In this document: one piece after another, positions 16,187-26,267 of the stretch
How positions within the stretch are numbered: position 1 is the first letter of the stretch
Layout: each line of letters opens with the position of its first letter
Source of the DNA: Acidobacteriota bacterium
GTDB lineage: Bacteria > Acidobacteriota > Terriglobia > Bryobacterales > Bryobacteraceae
Direction of reading: 5' to 3'
Length of the DNA: 64,000 bases
NCBI GenBank assembly: GCA_018268715.1
Contig: JAFDVZ010000014.1
Location: forward strand, 62,001-126,000
Program-made: the position numbers and the translations under genes
The notes under the pieces: generated by a model
What the model was told of the DNA's origin: nothing
What the model saw: the letters and a program-made list of their open reading frames with translations, nothing else
Databases searched by the model: none

Positions 16187-17053
16187 ATGCCGAGCCTAAT
16201 CGACTTACGGCGCCGCATACGGTCCGTCAAGAACACGCAGCAGATCACCAAGGCCATGAAAATGGTCTCGGCGGCAAGGTTGCGCAGGGCGCAGGATCGC
16301 GTCATTGCGGCGCGCCCGTATGCGGGCATGCTGGAGCGGGTGCTGCGGAACGTGGCCGCCGCCGCGTCGGGTGAAAGCGAGGCGATCGCAAACCATCCGC
16401 TGCTGGCGCGCCGCGACGAGAAGCGCATCCTGCTGCTGGTGACGACGGGCGATCGCGGCCTGGCGGGCGCCTTCAACGCGAACGTGATCCGCTCGGCGCA
16501 GCGATTCATCAGCGACCATCCGGACGCCGAGGTGACGCTCGAGTTGCTGGGACGGAAAGGGCGCGACTTTTTCCGGCGCCGTCATCCACACATCGCCAAC
16601 GAATACCCGGGCATTTTCCTGCGGACCGTGGAGTATCAGAAGGCGCTCGATATTTCGCGCGACGTCGCCGAGCGCTTCACCAATTCCGATTACGACGCCG
16701 TCTATGTGATCGCGAATTACTTCAAGAGTGTGGTGGCCTCCGAGTTGGTGCAACGCAAGATCCTGCCCATCGATTTGCCCTCGGGAGGAGCGGCCGCCGA
16801 CTACATCTTCGAGCAGCGGCCGGAGGAGTTGCTGCAGACGCTGCTGCCCCGCTACGTGGAGCTTGAGGTCTATCGCACCATGCTCGAATCCGCGGCCGCC
16901 GAACACGCCGCGCGCATGACCGCGATGGAGGCCGCGACGTCGAACGCGGCCGAAATGATCGACAAGTACACGTTGAACCTGAACCGCGTGCGCCAGGCGA
17001 GCATCACGCGCGAGATCATCGAAATTGTCAGCGGCGCTGCCGCTTTGGAGTAA
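16187..17053 (+). CDS. atpG: ATP synthase F1 gamma subunit
   Basis: 288 residues. The N-terminal helix has the gamma signature (LRRRIRSVKNTQQITKAMKMVSAARL, read in parts), and the C-terminal helix has NLNRVRQASITREIIEIVSGAAAL. The two form the rotating coiled-coil axle; GDRGLAGAFN lies in the Rossmann-like middle domain. The ATG follows the atpA stop by six bases. Together with epsilon and the missing c-ring it forms the rotor. Confidence 0.97.
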   Translation: MPSLIDLRRRIRSVKNTQQITKAMKMVSAARLRRAQDRVIAARPYAGMLERVLRNVAAAASGESEAIANHPLLARRDEKRILLLVTTGDRGLAGAFNANVIRSAQRFISDHPDAEVTLELLGRKGRDFFRRRHPHIANEYPGIFLRTVEYQKALDISRDVAERFTNSDYDAVYVIANYFKSVVASELVQRKILPIDLPSGGAAADYIFEQRPEELLQTLLPRYVELEVYRTMLESAAAEHAARMTAMEAATSNAAEMIDKYTLNLNRVRQASITREIIEIVSGAAALE

Positions 17054-18508
<1,455 letters not shown>

Positions 18509-18512
18509 GGCC

Positions 18513-18935
18513 ATGGCCGAAACGTTCGAACTCGAAATCGCAACGCCCGAACGGTCGATCGTGAAGGAGCAGGCCGTCCGGGCGCAGATCCCCGGCAAGG
18601 ATGGCTATTTCGGCATCCTGCCGGACCACGCGGCGATGGTAAGCCAGTTGGGCATCGGGACGCTGACCTACGCGACCGAACCAGGCGGAACCTACGTGGT
18701 GGCCGTGCACGGCGGATTCGTGGAAGTGCTCGACAATCACGTGCGCGTGCTGGCGGACGTGGCGGAGCCGGGTGTCGAAATTGACGTGGAGCGCGCCGAA
18801 CGAGCGCTGAAGCGGTCCACCGAGCAACTGGAAAACCTTGGCGAGTCGGTCGATCCGGCGGTGGCGCTGGCGGCGGCATTGCGCGCCGAAGCCCGCATCG
18901 CGGCGGCCCAGAAGGCGCGCGCCAACCAGGAGTAA
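18513..18935 (+). CDS. atpC: ATP synthase F1 epsilon subunit
   Basis: 140 residues: an N-terminal beta-sandwich (LEIATPERSIVKEQAVRAQIPGKDGYFGILPDHA, read in parts) and a C-terminal two-helix hairpin rich in Ala and Arg. It sits at the foot of gamma, contacts the c-ring and can inhibit hydrolysis. It is the last gene of the operon and is followed by a perfect 8-bp inverted repeat. The c-ring and a-subunit genes it works with are not within this window. Confidence 0.95.
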   Translation: MAETFELEIATPERSIVKEQAVRAQIPGKDGYFGILPDHAAMVSQLGIGTLTYATEPGGTYVVAVHGGFVEVLDNHVRVLADVAEPGVEIDVERAERALKRSTEQLENLGESVDPAVALAAALRAEARIAAAQKARANQE

Positions 18936-18940
18936 ACGTG

Positions 18941-18964
18941 CGGTCCGCTACTCCGTGCGGACCG
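18941..18964. terminator. Bidirectional hairpin after atpC
   Basis: CGGTCCGC (18941-18948) and GCGGACCG (18957-18964) pair perfectly with an 8-base loop. It lies between the convergent atpC and the kinase-like gene and overlaps the 3' end of the latter. No T run follows on either strand, so any termination would be weak or Rho-assisted. Confidence 0.55.
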
Positions 18965-19727
18965 TGACTCCGAATGATCCGGGGACCGGCTCTTCGCTGA
19001 CTACATAAAGGTAGCCGCCGCCGCAGCCCGAATACATCGCTCCCGGATATCTTGCCTGGTAGTAACTCAGCAGCGCTGTCAGGTCCACGGTGAGCGACGG
19101 ATGGCGCACTGTCTGGGGCAGGATCGCCTCCCAGCAACGCATGCATTCATTCATTGAGGCGCCGAGCCGCAGTACGCTCTTCGCGAGAATCGCGTCATAG
19201 CAATCCTTACCGCTTTGCCCGAGCCGCCCGATCCACTCGGGATCCAGGTTCTTGACGCCCAGCGGATTGTAGCCCTCCGGGCGCTGACACACCGGGATCA
19301 TTCGAACCACGCGCTCGATCCAGCGCGCGACGCCGGGATCACGCTCCGACGCAACCTTCACCGGGAAGTAACCACCCTCGCAATCGACCTGATAGTCGAG
19401 CCGGCTGACTCCCGGATAGATTAGCCCGATCATATCCTGTGACCCCGAAGGCTCCGGGGCGCCGCCGTTCTCGGCGCGGTACAACTCGCGAGTTAACTCG
19501 GCGGGATCGCCGTCGGGGATTCGCCCTTTCCACAACTTCATCGCGACTTTCCGAGTGCCGGTCGCCATCCCGCAACGGTCCATGAACCGAACCTCCGGTT
19601 CGATGGCGACCACCACCATCGAACCCGGAGGATTGGGATTCAGTCGGGAGACGAACGGCTGGTCGATCCAGCCGCCGGCGAAAGCCATCCGGTACGGGAT
19701 CCTGCCAATGACGGACGCGATCTCCAT
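18948..19727 (-). CDS. GHMP-kinase-like protein (heptose/fucose kinase-type fold)
   Basis: 259 residues. The N terminus RIPYRMAFAGGWIDQP matches the substrate-binding start of GHMP sugar kinases (RxSFAGGGTD in HddA-like heptose kinases), SGSQDMIG corresponds to their GxQD segment, and GCGGGYLYVV to the C-terminal glycine-rich motif 3. The ATP-binding motif 2, usually PxGLGSSSA, is replaced by RCGMATGTR. The protein is also about 60-80 residues shorter than typical members. It may be a divergent kinase or a non-catalytic relative. It is downstream of the GDP-mannose-epimerase-like gene by seven bases, so both probably act on the same activated sugar. Substrate unknown. Confidence 0.6.
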   Translation of the reverse strand: MEIASVIGRIPYRMAFAGGWIDQPFVSRLNPNPPGSMVVVAIEPEVRFMDRCGMATGTRKVAMKLWKGRIPDGDPAELTRELYRAENGGAPEPSGSQDMIGLIYPGVSRLDYQVDCEGGYFPVKVASERDPGVARWIERVVRMIPVCQRPEGYNPLGVKNLDPEWIGRLGQSGKDCYDAILAKSVLRLGASMNECMRCWEAILPQTVRHPSLTVDLTALLSYYQARYPGAMYSGCGGGYLYVVSEEPVPGSFGVTVRTE

Positions 19728-19734
19728 CGGCAGG

Positions 19735-20769
19735 TCAGTCCTGAACGACGCGCTTGCCGGCCTTGCGATCGGCGTATTGCTGCTCGATCCAGGCGTACGT
19801 CTTCGCCATGCCGTCGCGCAAAGGCGTGCTCGGCTCCCAGCCCAGCACCTGCTTGATGAATGTGTTGTCGCTGTTGCGGCCGGCCACTCCCTTCGGAGCG
19901 TCCAGGTTGTGGCTGCGCTCCAGTTTCACGCCGCCGATCTCCTCCACCATGGTCACCAGGTCCGTGATCGAAATCAGTTCGCTGGTGCCGAGGTTGATCG
20001 GCGTGGCGATCAGCGCGTCGGTATGCATGATCATGTCGACGCCAAGCACGCAGTCGTCGATGAAGCAGAAGCTGCGCGTCTGGGCGCCGTCGCCCCATAT
20101 CTCGATCTTGAGATTGCCTGTGTCTTTGGCCTCGATCACCTTGCGGCAGATCGCCGCCGGCGCCTTCTCGCGGCCGCCGAACCAGGTGCCATTCGGACCG
20201 TAGATGTTGTGAAACCGCGCGATGTGCGTTTCCAGGCCGCGCTCGTGCCAGTACTCCTGGCAGAACATCTCAGACACCAGTTTCTCCCAGCCATAGCCGC
20301 GTTCAGCCATGGCGGGATAGGCGTCGGATTCCTTCAACGCGCGGACATTCGGATCCTTCTGCAGGTCGGTGTTATAGGCGCACGCCGACGACGAGAAAAA
20401 GTACCGTTGCACGCCGGCGCGGTAAGCCGCCTCGATCAGGTGAGTGTTCACCAGGATGCTGCGGAGGCACTCGACGCGGAAACGCTCGATGAAGCCCATC
20501 CCGCCCATGTCGGCCGCAAGGTTGTAGACCTCCGCCGCGCCTTCAACGGCTCGGACGGCGTTTTCCTTCTCGCTCAGGTCCGCGGAGATCGACTCGACGC
20601 CCGGCACGCGCTGGTACCATTCGGGCAGCGGTTTCCGGTCGACCGCCCGGATTCGCGTGTAGCCGAGATTGTGGAAATAGCGCGCCAGGGATCCGCCGAT
20701 GAATCCCCCCGCGCCCGCGATTACAATCAGGTCGTCTTTGCCGATCTTGCGATCAATCTGTATGCTCAT
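19735..20769 (-). CDS. GDP-mannose 3,5-epimerase-like NAD-dependent sugar epimerase
   Basis: A 344-residue extended SDR. NAD-binding GAGGFIGG is near residue 20. Features close to plant GDP-mannose 3,5-epimerase are visible: NLAADMGGMGFIE, SSACAY with the catalytic-type Cys, YGWEK for the Y-x3-K pair, RFHNIYGPNGTWFGGREKAPAA with the second catalytic-type Lys, and GRNSDN. This conservation is stronger than expected for a generic epimerase. The product would be a GDP-L-galactose or L-gulose type sugar for surface glycans; no ascorbate pathway gene is near. The start at 20769 has GGGTGA about seven bases upstream. It is translated ahead of the GHMP-kinase-like gene. Confidence 0.8.
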   Translation of the reverse strand: MSIQIDRKIGKDDLIVIAGAGGFIGGSLARYFHNLGYTRIRAVDRKPLPEWYQRVPGVESISADLSEKENAVRAVEGAAEVYNLAADMGGMGFIERFRVECLRSILVNTHLIEAAYRAGVQRYFFSSSACAYNTDLQKDPNVRALKESDAYPAMAERGYGWEKLVSEMFCQEYWHERGLETHIARFHNIYGPNGTWFGGREKAPAAICRKVIEAKDTGNLKIEIWGDGAQTRSFCFIDDCVLGVDMIMHTDALIATPINLGTSELISITDLVTMVEEIGGVKLERSHNLDAPKGVAGRNSDNTFIKQVLGWEPSTPLRDGMAKTYAWIEQQYADRKAGKRVVQD

Positions 20770-20863
20770 ATGAATTCACCCTTCGACTATGCGCCGGTCT
20801 CCAGCCACCGCCAAATAGTTTCAGCGTAACAACTCCCTTGCGCGGCGGGAAGCATGCTCGGAC

Positions 20864-20869
20864 TATAAT
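20864..20869 (+). promoter_or_regulatory. TATAAT box for the M20 peptidase gene (probably leaderless)
   Basis: A perfect TATAAT ends seven bases before the ATG at 20876, so transcription should begin at or next to the start codon. There is no Shine-Dalgarno sequence. A weak TTGCGC at 20838 is 20 bases upstream of the box. Confidence 0.6.
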
Positions 20870-20875
20870 CGGCGC

Positions 20876-22276
20876 ATGGTTCGTCTCGCTGTAGGGCTAT
20901 TTGCGGCGTTGCTCGTACTTGGGGCCGAAGATCCGGTGCTCGACAGGGTGGCCGCACACGCGGATCGCTTCGGCGCCATCGCTCGCGAAATCTGGAAAAG
21001 CCCGGAACTGGCCTTCCGTGAACGCAAGAGTTCCGCGCTTCTGCGGGACGAACTGGCGCAAAACGGGTTCACGATCGAGTCCGGAGTGGCCGGAATGCCC
21101 ACCGCCTTCACCGCTACATTCGGGCACGGGAAGCCCATCATAGCCATTCTCGGAGAGTTCGACGCGCTTCCGGGACTTTCGCAGAAGGCCGTGCCCCGGC
21201 GCGAGCCCGCCGTCGAAGGTGCTCCCGGACACGGCTGCGGGCACAACCTGCTGGGCAGCGCCGCCGCGTTGGCCGCCGTCGCGATCAAGGAGGAGATGGA
21301 TGCGCGCAAGTTGCCGGGAACCATCCGCTTCTATGGCACGCCGGCCGAGGAAGGCGGCGGCGGCAAGATCTACATGGTCCATGCGGGCCTTTTCCGCGAC
21401 GTGGACGTGGCCCTCACCTGGCACCCCGGGGGCACAAACGGCGTGGATCTGCGGTCGAGCCTGGCGAACGCTTCCGCCCGTTTCCGTTTTTACGGAACCG
21501 CGGCGCACGCGGCGATGAATCCCGACAAGGGCCGCTCCGCGCTGGACGCCGTTATGGTGATGACGCACGCGGTGGAGTTGATGCGGGAGCACGTCCCGCA
21601 GGAGACGCGCATCCACTACATCATCACCAACGGAGGATCGGCGTCGAACATTGTGCCCGCGTTCGCCGAAATCAGCCTTACCGCCCGTCATCCGGACGCC
21701 AACACGCTCGCCGGCATCTGGGCTCGCATCGTGAAGTGCGCCGAGGCCGGGGCGCTCGCCACGGAGACCCGGTTCGAATTGGGCGCGGTGTCGGGTTACG
21801 CCAACACTCTGCCCAATGACGCTCTGGCGGCGCTGGTGGGGCGCAACCTGCGCAAGGCCGGCGGCTACACATACACGCCCGATGAGCGGCAGTTCGCCGA
21901 TGAGATAAGGAAGTCATTCTCGGCGCCGGTTCAGGAACCTGGGCCGGAGACTGTCGTCGTCGAGAAGACCGAGGGCGCATATGCCGCCTCCACCGATGTC
22001 GGCGACGTCAGTTGGAACTTGCCTACCTTGTCATTTGGCGCGGCCACCTACGTCCCCGGCACGCCCGCTCATTCCTGGCAATCGGCCGCCTGCGCCGGGA
22101 CGACCATCGGCCAGAAGGGGATGCTGGTGGCGGCGCGCACGCTGGCTCTGTCGGCTGTCGATCTTCTTGAGCACCCCGCGGAGGTTGACGCGGCCAGGGA
22201 GTCCTTCGACAAGCGGCGCGCCGGGCGGACATGGAAAACTCCGATCGCGACCGACGCAAAACCGCCGCTGCGCTAA
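20876..22276 (+). CDS. Secreted M20D amidohydrolase/peptidase (AbgB/HipO-like)
   Basis: 466 residues beginning with a signal peptide (VRLAVGLFAALLVLGAED). Metal-site motifs of the M20 family are present: GEFDALPG with the bridging Asp, GHGCGHNLLG, TPAEEGGGGK with the catalytic Glu pair, and WHPGG. The dimerisation domain begins near ASARFRFYGTAAHAA. The closest remembered relatives are the p-aminobenzoyl-glutamate hydrolase subunit B and hippurate hydrolase group. It probably hydrolyses N-acyl amino acids or related amides outside the cytoplasm. Predicted leaderless. Its stop overlaps the stop of the convergent PEGA gene. Confidence 0.85.
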   Translation: MVRLAVGLFAALLVLGAEDPVLDRVAAHADRFGAIAREIWKSPELAFRERKSSALLRDELAQNGFTIESGVAGMPTAFTATFGHGKPIIAILGEFDALPGLSQKAVPRREPAVEGAPGHGCGHNLLGSAAALAAVAIKEEMDARKLPGTIRFYGTPAEEGGGGKIYMVHAGLFRDVDVALTWHPGGTNGVDLRSSLANASARFRFYGTAAHAAMNPDKGRSALDAVMVMTHAVELMREHVPQETRIHYIITNGGSASNIVPAFAEISLTARHPDANTLAGIWARIVKCAEAGALATETRFELGAVSGYANTLPNDALAALVGRNLRKAGGYTYTPDERQFADEIRKSFSAPVQEPGPETVVVEKTEGAYAASTDVGDVSWNLPTLSFGAATYVPGTPAHSWQSAACAGTTIGQKGMLVAARTLALSAVDLLEHPAEVDAARESFDKRRAGRTWKTPIATDAKPPLR

Positions 22277-24558
22277 CGCGGAGCGTAGTGCAGGTCTGAA
22301 ACGGCGATCTCGTCACTGCTGGGGATCACGAATCCGAATTTGGCGTCGGGGACGGCATGGTTCGCCTGACTATCCAGTGTGACCCAGCTATCGCCCACCC
22401 TCATTCGATGGACGATGCGCTCCGGCGTGACCTCCACCTGAATCGTGTAGGAGCGATCCTCCTCTTCGGCGGCGTGCTGCTTGGAGCGCGTCCCGTCCGG
22501 GCCGCGGGACACGAACTTCTTCTTGTCGAGTTCGAACACCGACACGCCGTCACCCTGTTCCACAAACCAACGCAGCTTGCCGCCGCGGAACAGGCCGCCT
22601 CCCTTCCTCAGGTTCGCGGTGAACGTGATCGTTCCGTTCAACGGCCCGGATCGCACCGTGACGCGATTGCCGCCGCGTCGTACATAGGCGTTGCCTTGCT
22701 TGGTCCAACCGGACCAATCCACCGCTGACGCAGCCCGGGTGGGCCGCTCCGGCGGCGGCAGGCGGCTTTCGCGATCAAGCGCGAGTTCGACGTTGCGCGA
22801 TTCGCCGGCGACGACGGTGGCGCGTTCGCTCCGTTCCAGGTAGTTCTGCGCCTTGGCCGTGAAGATGTAGCTGCCGGGTTCGAGCCGAATGGTTGCCTCA
22901 CGCGCCGTATGTGTTTGGGTTTCGTCGGCCCGGCGATAGGTGATCGCGGCGTCCGGGGGCCACACCACGAAATGGATTGACCCGGTGGCGCTCTGCAGGG
23001 CGATGTCGGCGCCGTGAAGCACCAGCGTTTCTCCTTCTCGCAACGTCCGCAGAATGCGCCGTGTGATGAATCCATCGCGCCGCGCCTCGATAGCATGTTC
23101 GCCGGGCGTCAGGCTCGCCGCCGACAACGTGCCGTCCGGCCCGATGCGGCCCGCCGCCCGATCCTCAATGAAGATCTGCGTCCCCGGCACTCCATTGCGG
23201 ATCTGTAACGACGCCAGTTTCGGCAACGGCTTCAGCCGGAACGCTACCTTCACTTCCTCGCCCTTCTTCACCTCCACACGCTGTTCCGGCTCCGTCTGAA
23301 ATCCCGGCTTTGCGACGTGCACCGCCGCTGGTCCCACTGTTTGCACTCTCAGTTCGCCGCGGCGCGTCTTGCGGCGGTATTCGCGGCCGTTCACCCACAC
23401 GGTTACGTCGTCTTCGCCGGTCGATACGACCAGCGTGCCGGTGCTGACGTCGGACTTGAGAAACGCGGTCACGGTCGGCATGGGGCCGAACGTCACCACC
23501 AGCTTCCGTTCGTCCTTGCCTTCGCCCACCGTCAGAGTTTGCGCGCCCGGCGGGACGTCCTTGATGTCGAGTCCCTCGCCGGCCGCCTCGCCCTTCGGCT
23601 GCCCGTTCAACGCGACCTTCACCGGCGCCGCGGAGCTGCTCACGACGCGCGCCCGTGTGCCCAGGCTCGTCACCACCACGGCCATCACGTTCGTCACGGC
23701 CACCGGTCCCGAGATCACGGGCATCTTCCCGCTGTCGCCTTCGAACGCGAACGCCGCGTCGCCGTTCTTTCCGGAGACGCGCACGGCGTGCTTGCCGTTG
23801 GCGACGCGGTCCAGCACCAGTTGGCCCTCCTGCAACTCGCCCACGCCCTTGCCGTCGAGCACGACGTTGCCCCCCTCCAGATCGGTGAACAACCGCACGG
23901 TCTGCGTCTGCGACGTCAGCGTCATTCGGACAACGATGGGATTTCCCGCCGCCACCGTGACACCCGTCGCTCCCGGATCGAATCCGTCGAGCGTCGCCGT
24001 CACCTGGTAGTTGCCCGGCTGCAGATTCAACCGGCAGTCGGACTTGCAGCGGGTTTCGCCGTTCAGTTGAATGGCCGCGCCGGGCGGGATCGTGGTGATG
24101 TCGACGGGAATTGTGCCGGGCTCGGCCTTACTCGCCTGGGGCGGCGTGGGCCCCGGCGCGGGCATATTCCGGTTCCGGGCCACCTGCACCAGCGCGACGA
24201 ACACGGCGAGCCAGGCGATGCTGACCAGGGCGATGATGCCCAACCATCCCCGCGCGTCCGCGTCCTTCTTCTTTTTCACCGGAGGCGGCGCGGGCGGTTC
24301 GTCGCCTTTCAGCGAGACTACCCGGGTCGGTCGTGGAGGCGGCTCATCCAGCGCCATCGGACCCCGGCCCCGGCGTAATTGCACACCGCGATCGATAACC
24401 CTTTGGCGTGTGTCCGCCACCGCCACTTGGACCTCGAAATCGGAGGGGTTGTGACGGCCGATCTCAGCCAAACGGTCGTAGATCGGCTTCAGGTCCGATA
24501 AGTCGGCGGCATCGTCGATTTTGGAATCGAGAAGCTTTAGTTCGTCGAGGGGGAGCAT
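22273..24558 (-). CDS. Large membrane-anchored multi-PEGA-domain protein
   Basis: 761 residues. A soluble N-terminal region (~1-100) ends in KKKKD, followed by one transmembrane helix (~105-128, WLGIIALVSIAWLAVFVALV). The rest is probably periplasmic: PEGA-like beta repeats around 150-215, 300-350, 370-440, 445-515 and 520-590 (PPGAAIQLNGE, LTPGEHAIEARRDGF, LEPGSYIFTAKAQNY) and a C-terminal ~150-residue beta-sandwich resembling LamG/DUF1080 folds. The first PEGA unit has a CKSDC pair. PEGA domains are surface binding modules of unknown ligands; the call of function stops there. The arrangement resembles the periplasmic part of acidobacterial Ser/Thr kinase-linked proteins, but no kinase motif is present. 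Confidence 0.75.
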   Translation of the reverse strand: MLPLDELKLLDSKIDDAADLSDLKPIYDRLAEIGRHNPSDFEVQVAVADTRQRVIDRGVQLRRGRGPMALDEPPPRPTRVVSLKGDEPPAPPPVKKKKDADARGWLGIIALVSIAWLAVFVALVQVARNRNMPAPGPTPPQASKAEPGTIPVDITTIPPGAAIQLNGETRCKSDCRLNLQPGNYQVTATLDGFDPGATGVTVAAGNPIVVRMTLTSQTQTVRLFTDLEGGNVVLDGKGVGELQEGQLVLDRVANGKHAVRVSGKNGDAAFAFEGDSGKMPVISGPVAVTNVMAVVVTSLGTRARVVSSSAAPVKVALNGQPKGEAAGEGLDIKDVPPGAQTLTVGEGKDERKLVVTFGPMPTVTAFLKSDVSTGTLVVSTGEDDVTVWVNGREYRRKTRRGELRVQTVGPAAVHVAKPGFQTEPEQRVEVKKGEEVKVAFRLKPLPKLASLQIRNGVPGTQIFIEDRAAGRIGPDGTLSAASLTPGEHAIEARRDGFITRRILRTLREGETLVLHGADIALQSATGSIHFVVWPPDAAITYRRADETQTHTAREATIRLEPGSYIFTAKAQNYLERSERATVVAGESRNVELALDRESRLPPPERPTRAASAVDWSGWTKQGNAYVRRGGNRVTVRSGPLNGTITFTANLRKGGGLFRGGKLRWFVEQGDGVSVFELDKKKFVSRGPDGTRSKQHAAEEEDRSYTIQVEVTPERIVHRMRVGDSWVTLDSQANHAVPDAKFGFVIPSSDEIAVSDLHYAPR

Positions 24559-24584
24559 ACTGCCCAGTGCGGGCCCTCGTTCAA

Positions 24585-24604
24585 ATTATACGTTGCGCTA
24601 AACT
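24585..24604. promoter_or_regulatory. Divergent -10 boxes between the PEGA and amidohydrolase genes
   Basis: On the minus strand a perfect TATAAT occupies 24590-24585, giving a ~20-base leader for the PEGA gene. On the plus strand TAAACT (24599-24604) ends nine bases before the ATG at 24614, suggesting a leaderless or nearly leaderless transcript. No clear -35 is seen for either. Confidence 0.5.
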
Positions 24605-24613
24605 CGGCGAGTA

Positions 24614-26266
24614 ATGAGACCAATGATCCTTGGGTTGCTCGCCGCCGGGCTCGCCGTCGCACAGTTGCCGGCAACCCTGATTCTCGTGAATGGAAAGGTG
24701 TGGACGGGCAATCCCCGGCAGGCGCGCGCCGAGGCCGTCGCCTGTCGCGACGGGCGTATCGTCGCGGTGGGGTCGAGCGCTGAGATGCGCAAGCTCGCCG
24801 GCCCGGAGACCCGAGTCATCGACGTAACGGGACGGCTGGTGCTCGCCGGATTTAATGACTCGCACGTGCACTTTTTCAGCGGCGGCCACGATTTGTCGAG
24901 CGTCCAACTGCGAGACGCGAAGTCGCAGGCGGAATTCCGCGAGCGGATTCGCGAGTTCGCCCGACGCACACCTGCGGGCCGTTGGATCACCGGCGGCAAC
25001 TGGGATCATGAGAACTGGTCGCCGGCCTCTCTGCCCACGCGCCAGTTGATCGACGAGGCCGCCGGCGACCATCCGGTCTCCGTCAGCCGACTGGACGGCC
25101 ACATGGTGGTCGTCAACAGCCTGGCGCTACGGATGGCGGGCATTACTCGCGCGACCCCCGATCCGCCCGGCGGAACCATCGTGCGCGACCCGAGTGGTGA
25201 GCCGACCGGCGTGCTGAAAGACGCCGCCATGGACGCCGTGGATCGCGTCATCCCGCCCGCTCAGCCGGACGAGATCGAGGCGGCCGTAAAATCCGCCATG
25301 CGCTACGCCGCCGAGAGGGGCGTCACCAGCGTCGAGGACATGTCCGCCGCGCCCGATATCCTACGCGTTTACCAGGACCTGCTGCGGCGCGGTGAACTCA
25401 CCGTTCGCATCTCCGCGCACCAGTCGCTATCCGCCTGGCAACGGTTGGCCGCGGTCGGCGTCGAGGCCCGTTTCGGCGGCGAGATGCTGCGGATCGGCGG
25501 ACTGAAGGGATTCGCCGACGGCTCGCTGGGCTCCACCACGGCGCTGTTTTTCGATCAGTACCTCGACGCGCCTTCCTCGGCGGGGCTGGCGAGCGACGAC
25601 ATGATCCCGGAAAGCAAGATGCTCGATCGGATCGTGGGCGCCGACAAGGCCGGTCTCCAAATCGCCATCCACGCTATCGGCGACCGCGCCAACCACACGG
25701 TACTCGAGATGTACGCCCAGGCGGCGCAACGAAATGGCGCGCGCGACCGCCGTTTCCGCATCGAGCACGCCCAGCATCTACGTCCCGACGACATCCGACG
25801 CTTCGGCGCGCAGCGCGTCATCGCCTCCATGCAGCCGTACCACGCCATCGACGACGGACGTTGGGCCGAAAAGCGGATCGGCGCCGAGCGCGCCAAGGGA
25901 ACCTACGCTTTCCGCTCGCTGCTCGACGCGGGCGTGACGCTGGCGTTCGGATCGGACTGGTTCGTCGCGCCGATGGACCCGATCTGGGGCATCTACGCCG
26001 CCGTGACTCGTCGAACGCTGGATGGCCGCCATCCCGATGGCTGGGTCCCCGAACAGAAAATCACCGTCGAAGAGGCCATCCGAGCCTACACCATGGGATC
26101 GGCCTACGCGAGCTTCGACGAGAAAGTGAAAGGCTCCATTGAGGCTGGCAAGCTGGCCGACTTGGTGGTGCTATCCGACGATATACTCACCATCGCCCCG
26201 CCTCGCATCCGCGATGTGAACGTGGATTACACCATCATGGGCGGAAAGGTCGTATACGAGCACTGA
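24614..26266 (+). CDS. Secreted amidohydrolase family 3 protein (YtcJ-like)
   Basis: 550 residues with a short signal peptide ([14 protein letters not shown]). The domain order is that of Amidohydro_3/YtcJ: an N-terminal beta-sandwich strand ([10 protein letters not shown]), the metal-binding HxH in [34 protein letters not shown] with the metal His, LAFGSDWFV with the catalytic-type Asp, and the C-terminal return to the sandwich ([12 protein letters not shown]). Metal-dependent hydrolysis of an amide or cyclic amide is expected; the substrate is unknown. The GH29 gene starts one base after the stop, so they are probably co-transcribed. Confidence 0.88.
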   Translation: MRPMILGLLAAGLAVAQLPATLILVNGKVWTGNPRQARAEAVACRDGRIVAVGSSAEMRKLAGPETRVIDVTGRLVLAGFNDSHVHFFSGGHDLSSVQLRDAKSQAEFRERIREFARRTPAGRWITGGNWDHENWSPASLPTRQLIDEAAGDHPVSVSRLDGHMVVVNSLALRMAGITRATPDPPGGTIVRDPSGEPTGVLKDAAMDAVDRVIPPAQPDEIEAAVKSAMRYAAERGVTSVEDMSAAPDILRVYQDLLRRGELTVRISAHQSLSAWQRLAAVGVEARFGGEMLRIGGLKGFADGSLGSTTALFFDQYLDAPSSAGLASDDMIPESKMLDRIVGADKAGLQIAIHAIGDRANHTVLEMYAQAAQRNGARDRRFRIEHAQHLRPDDIRRFGAQRVIASMQPYHAIDDGRWAEKRIGAERAKGTYAFRSLLDAGVTLAFGSDWFVAPMDPIWGIYAAVTRRTLDGRHPDGWVPEQKITVEEAIRAYTMGSAYASFDEKVKGSIEAGKLADLVVLSDDILTIAPPRIRDVNVDYTIMGGKVVYEH

Positions 26267-26267
26267 C

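Noticed and set aside
19555-20829. A 424-residue plus-strand open frame over the kinase-like and epimerase genes
   Set aside because: The minus-strand epimerase has strong motif support; the plus-strand translation has no recognisable domain.
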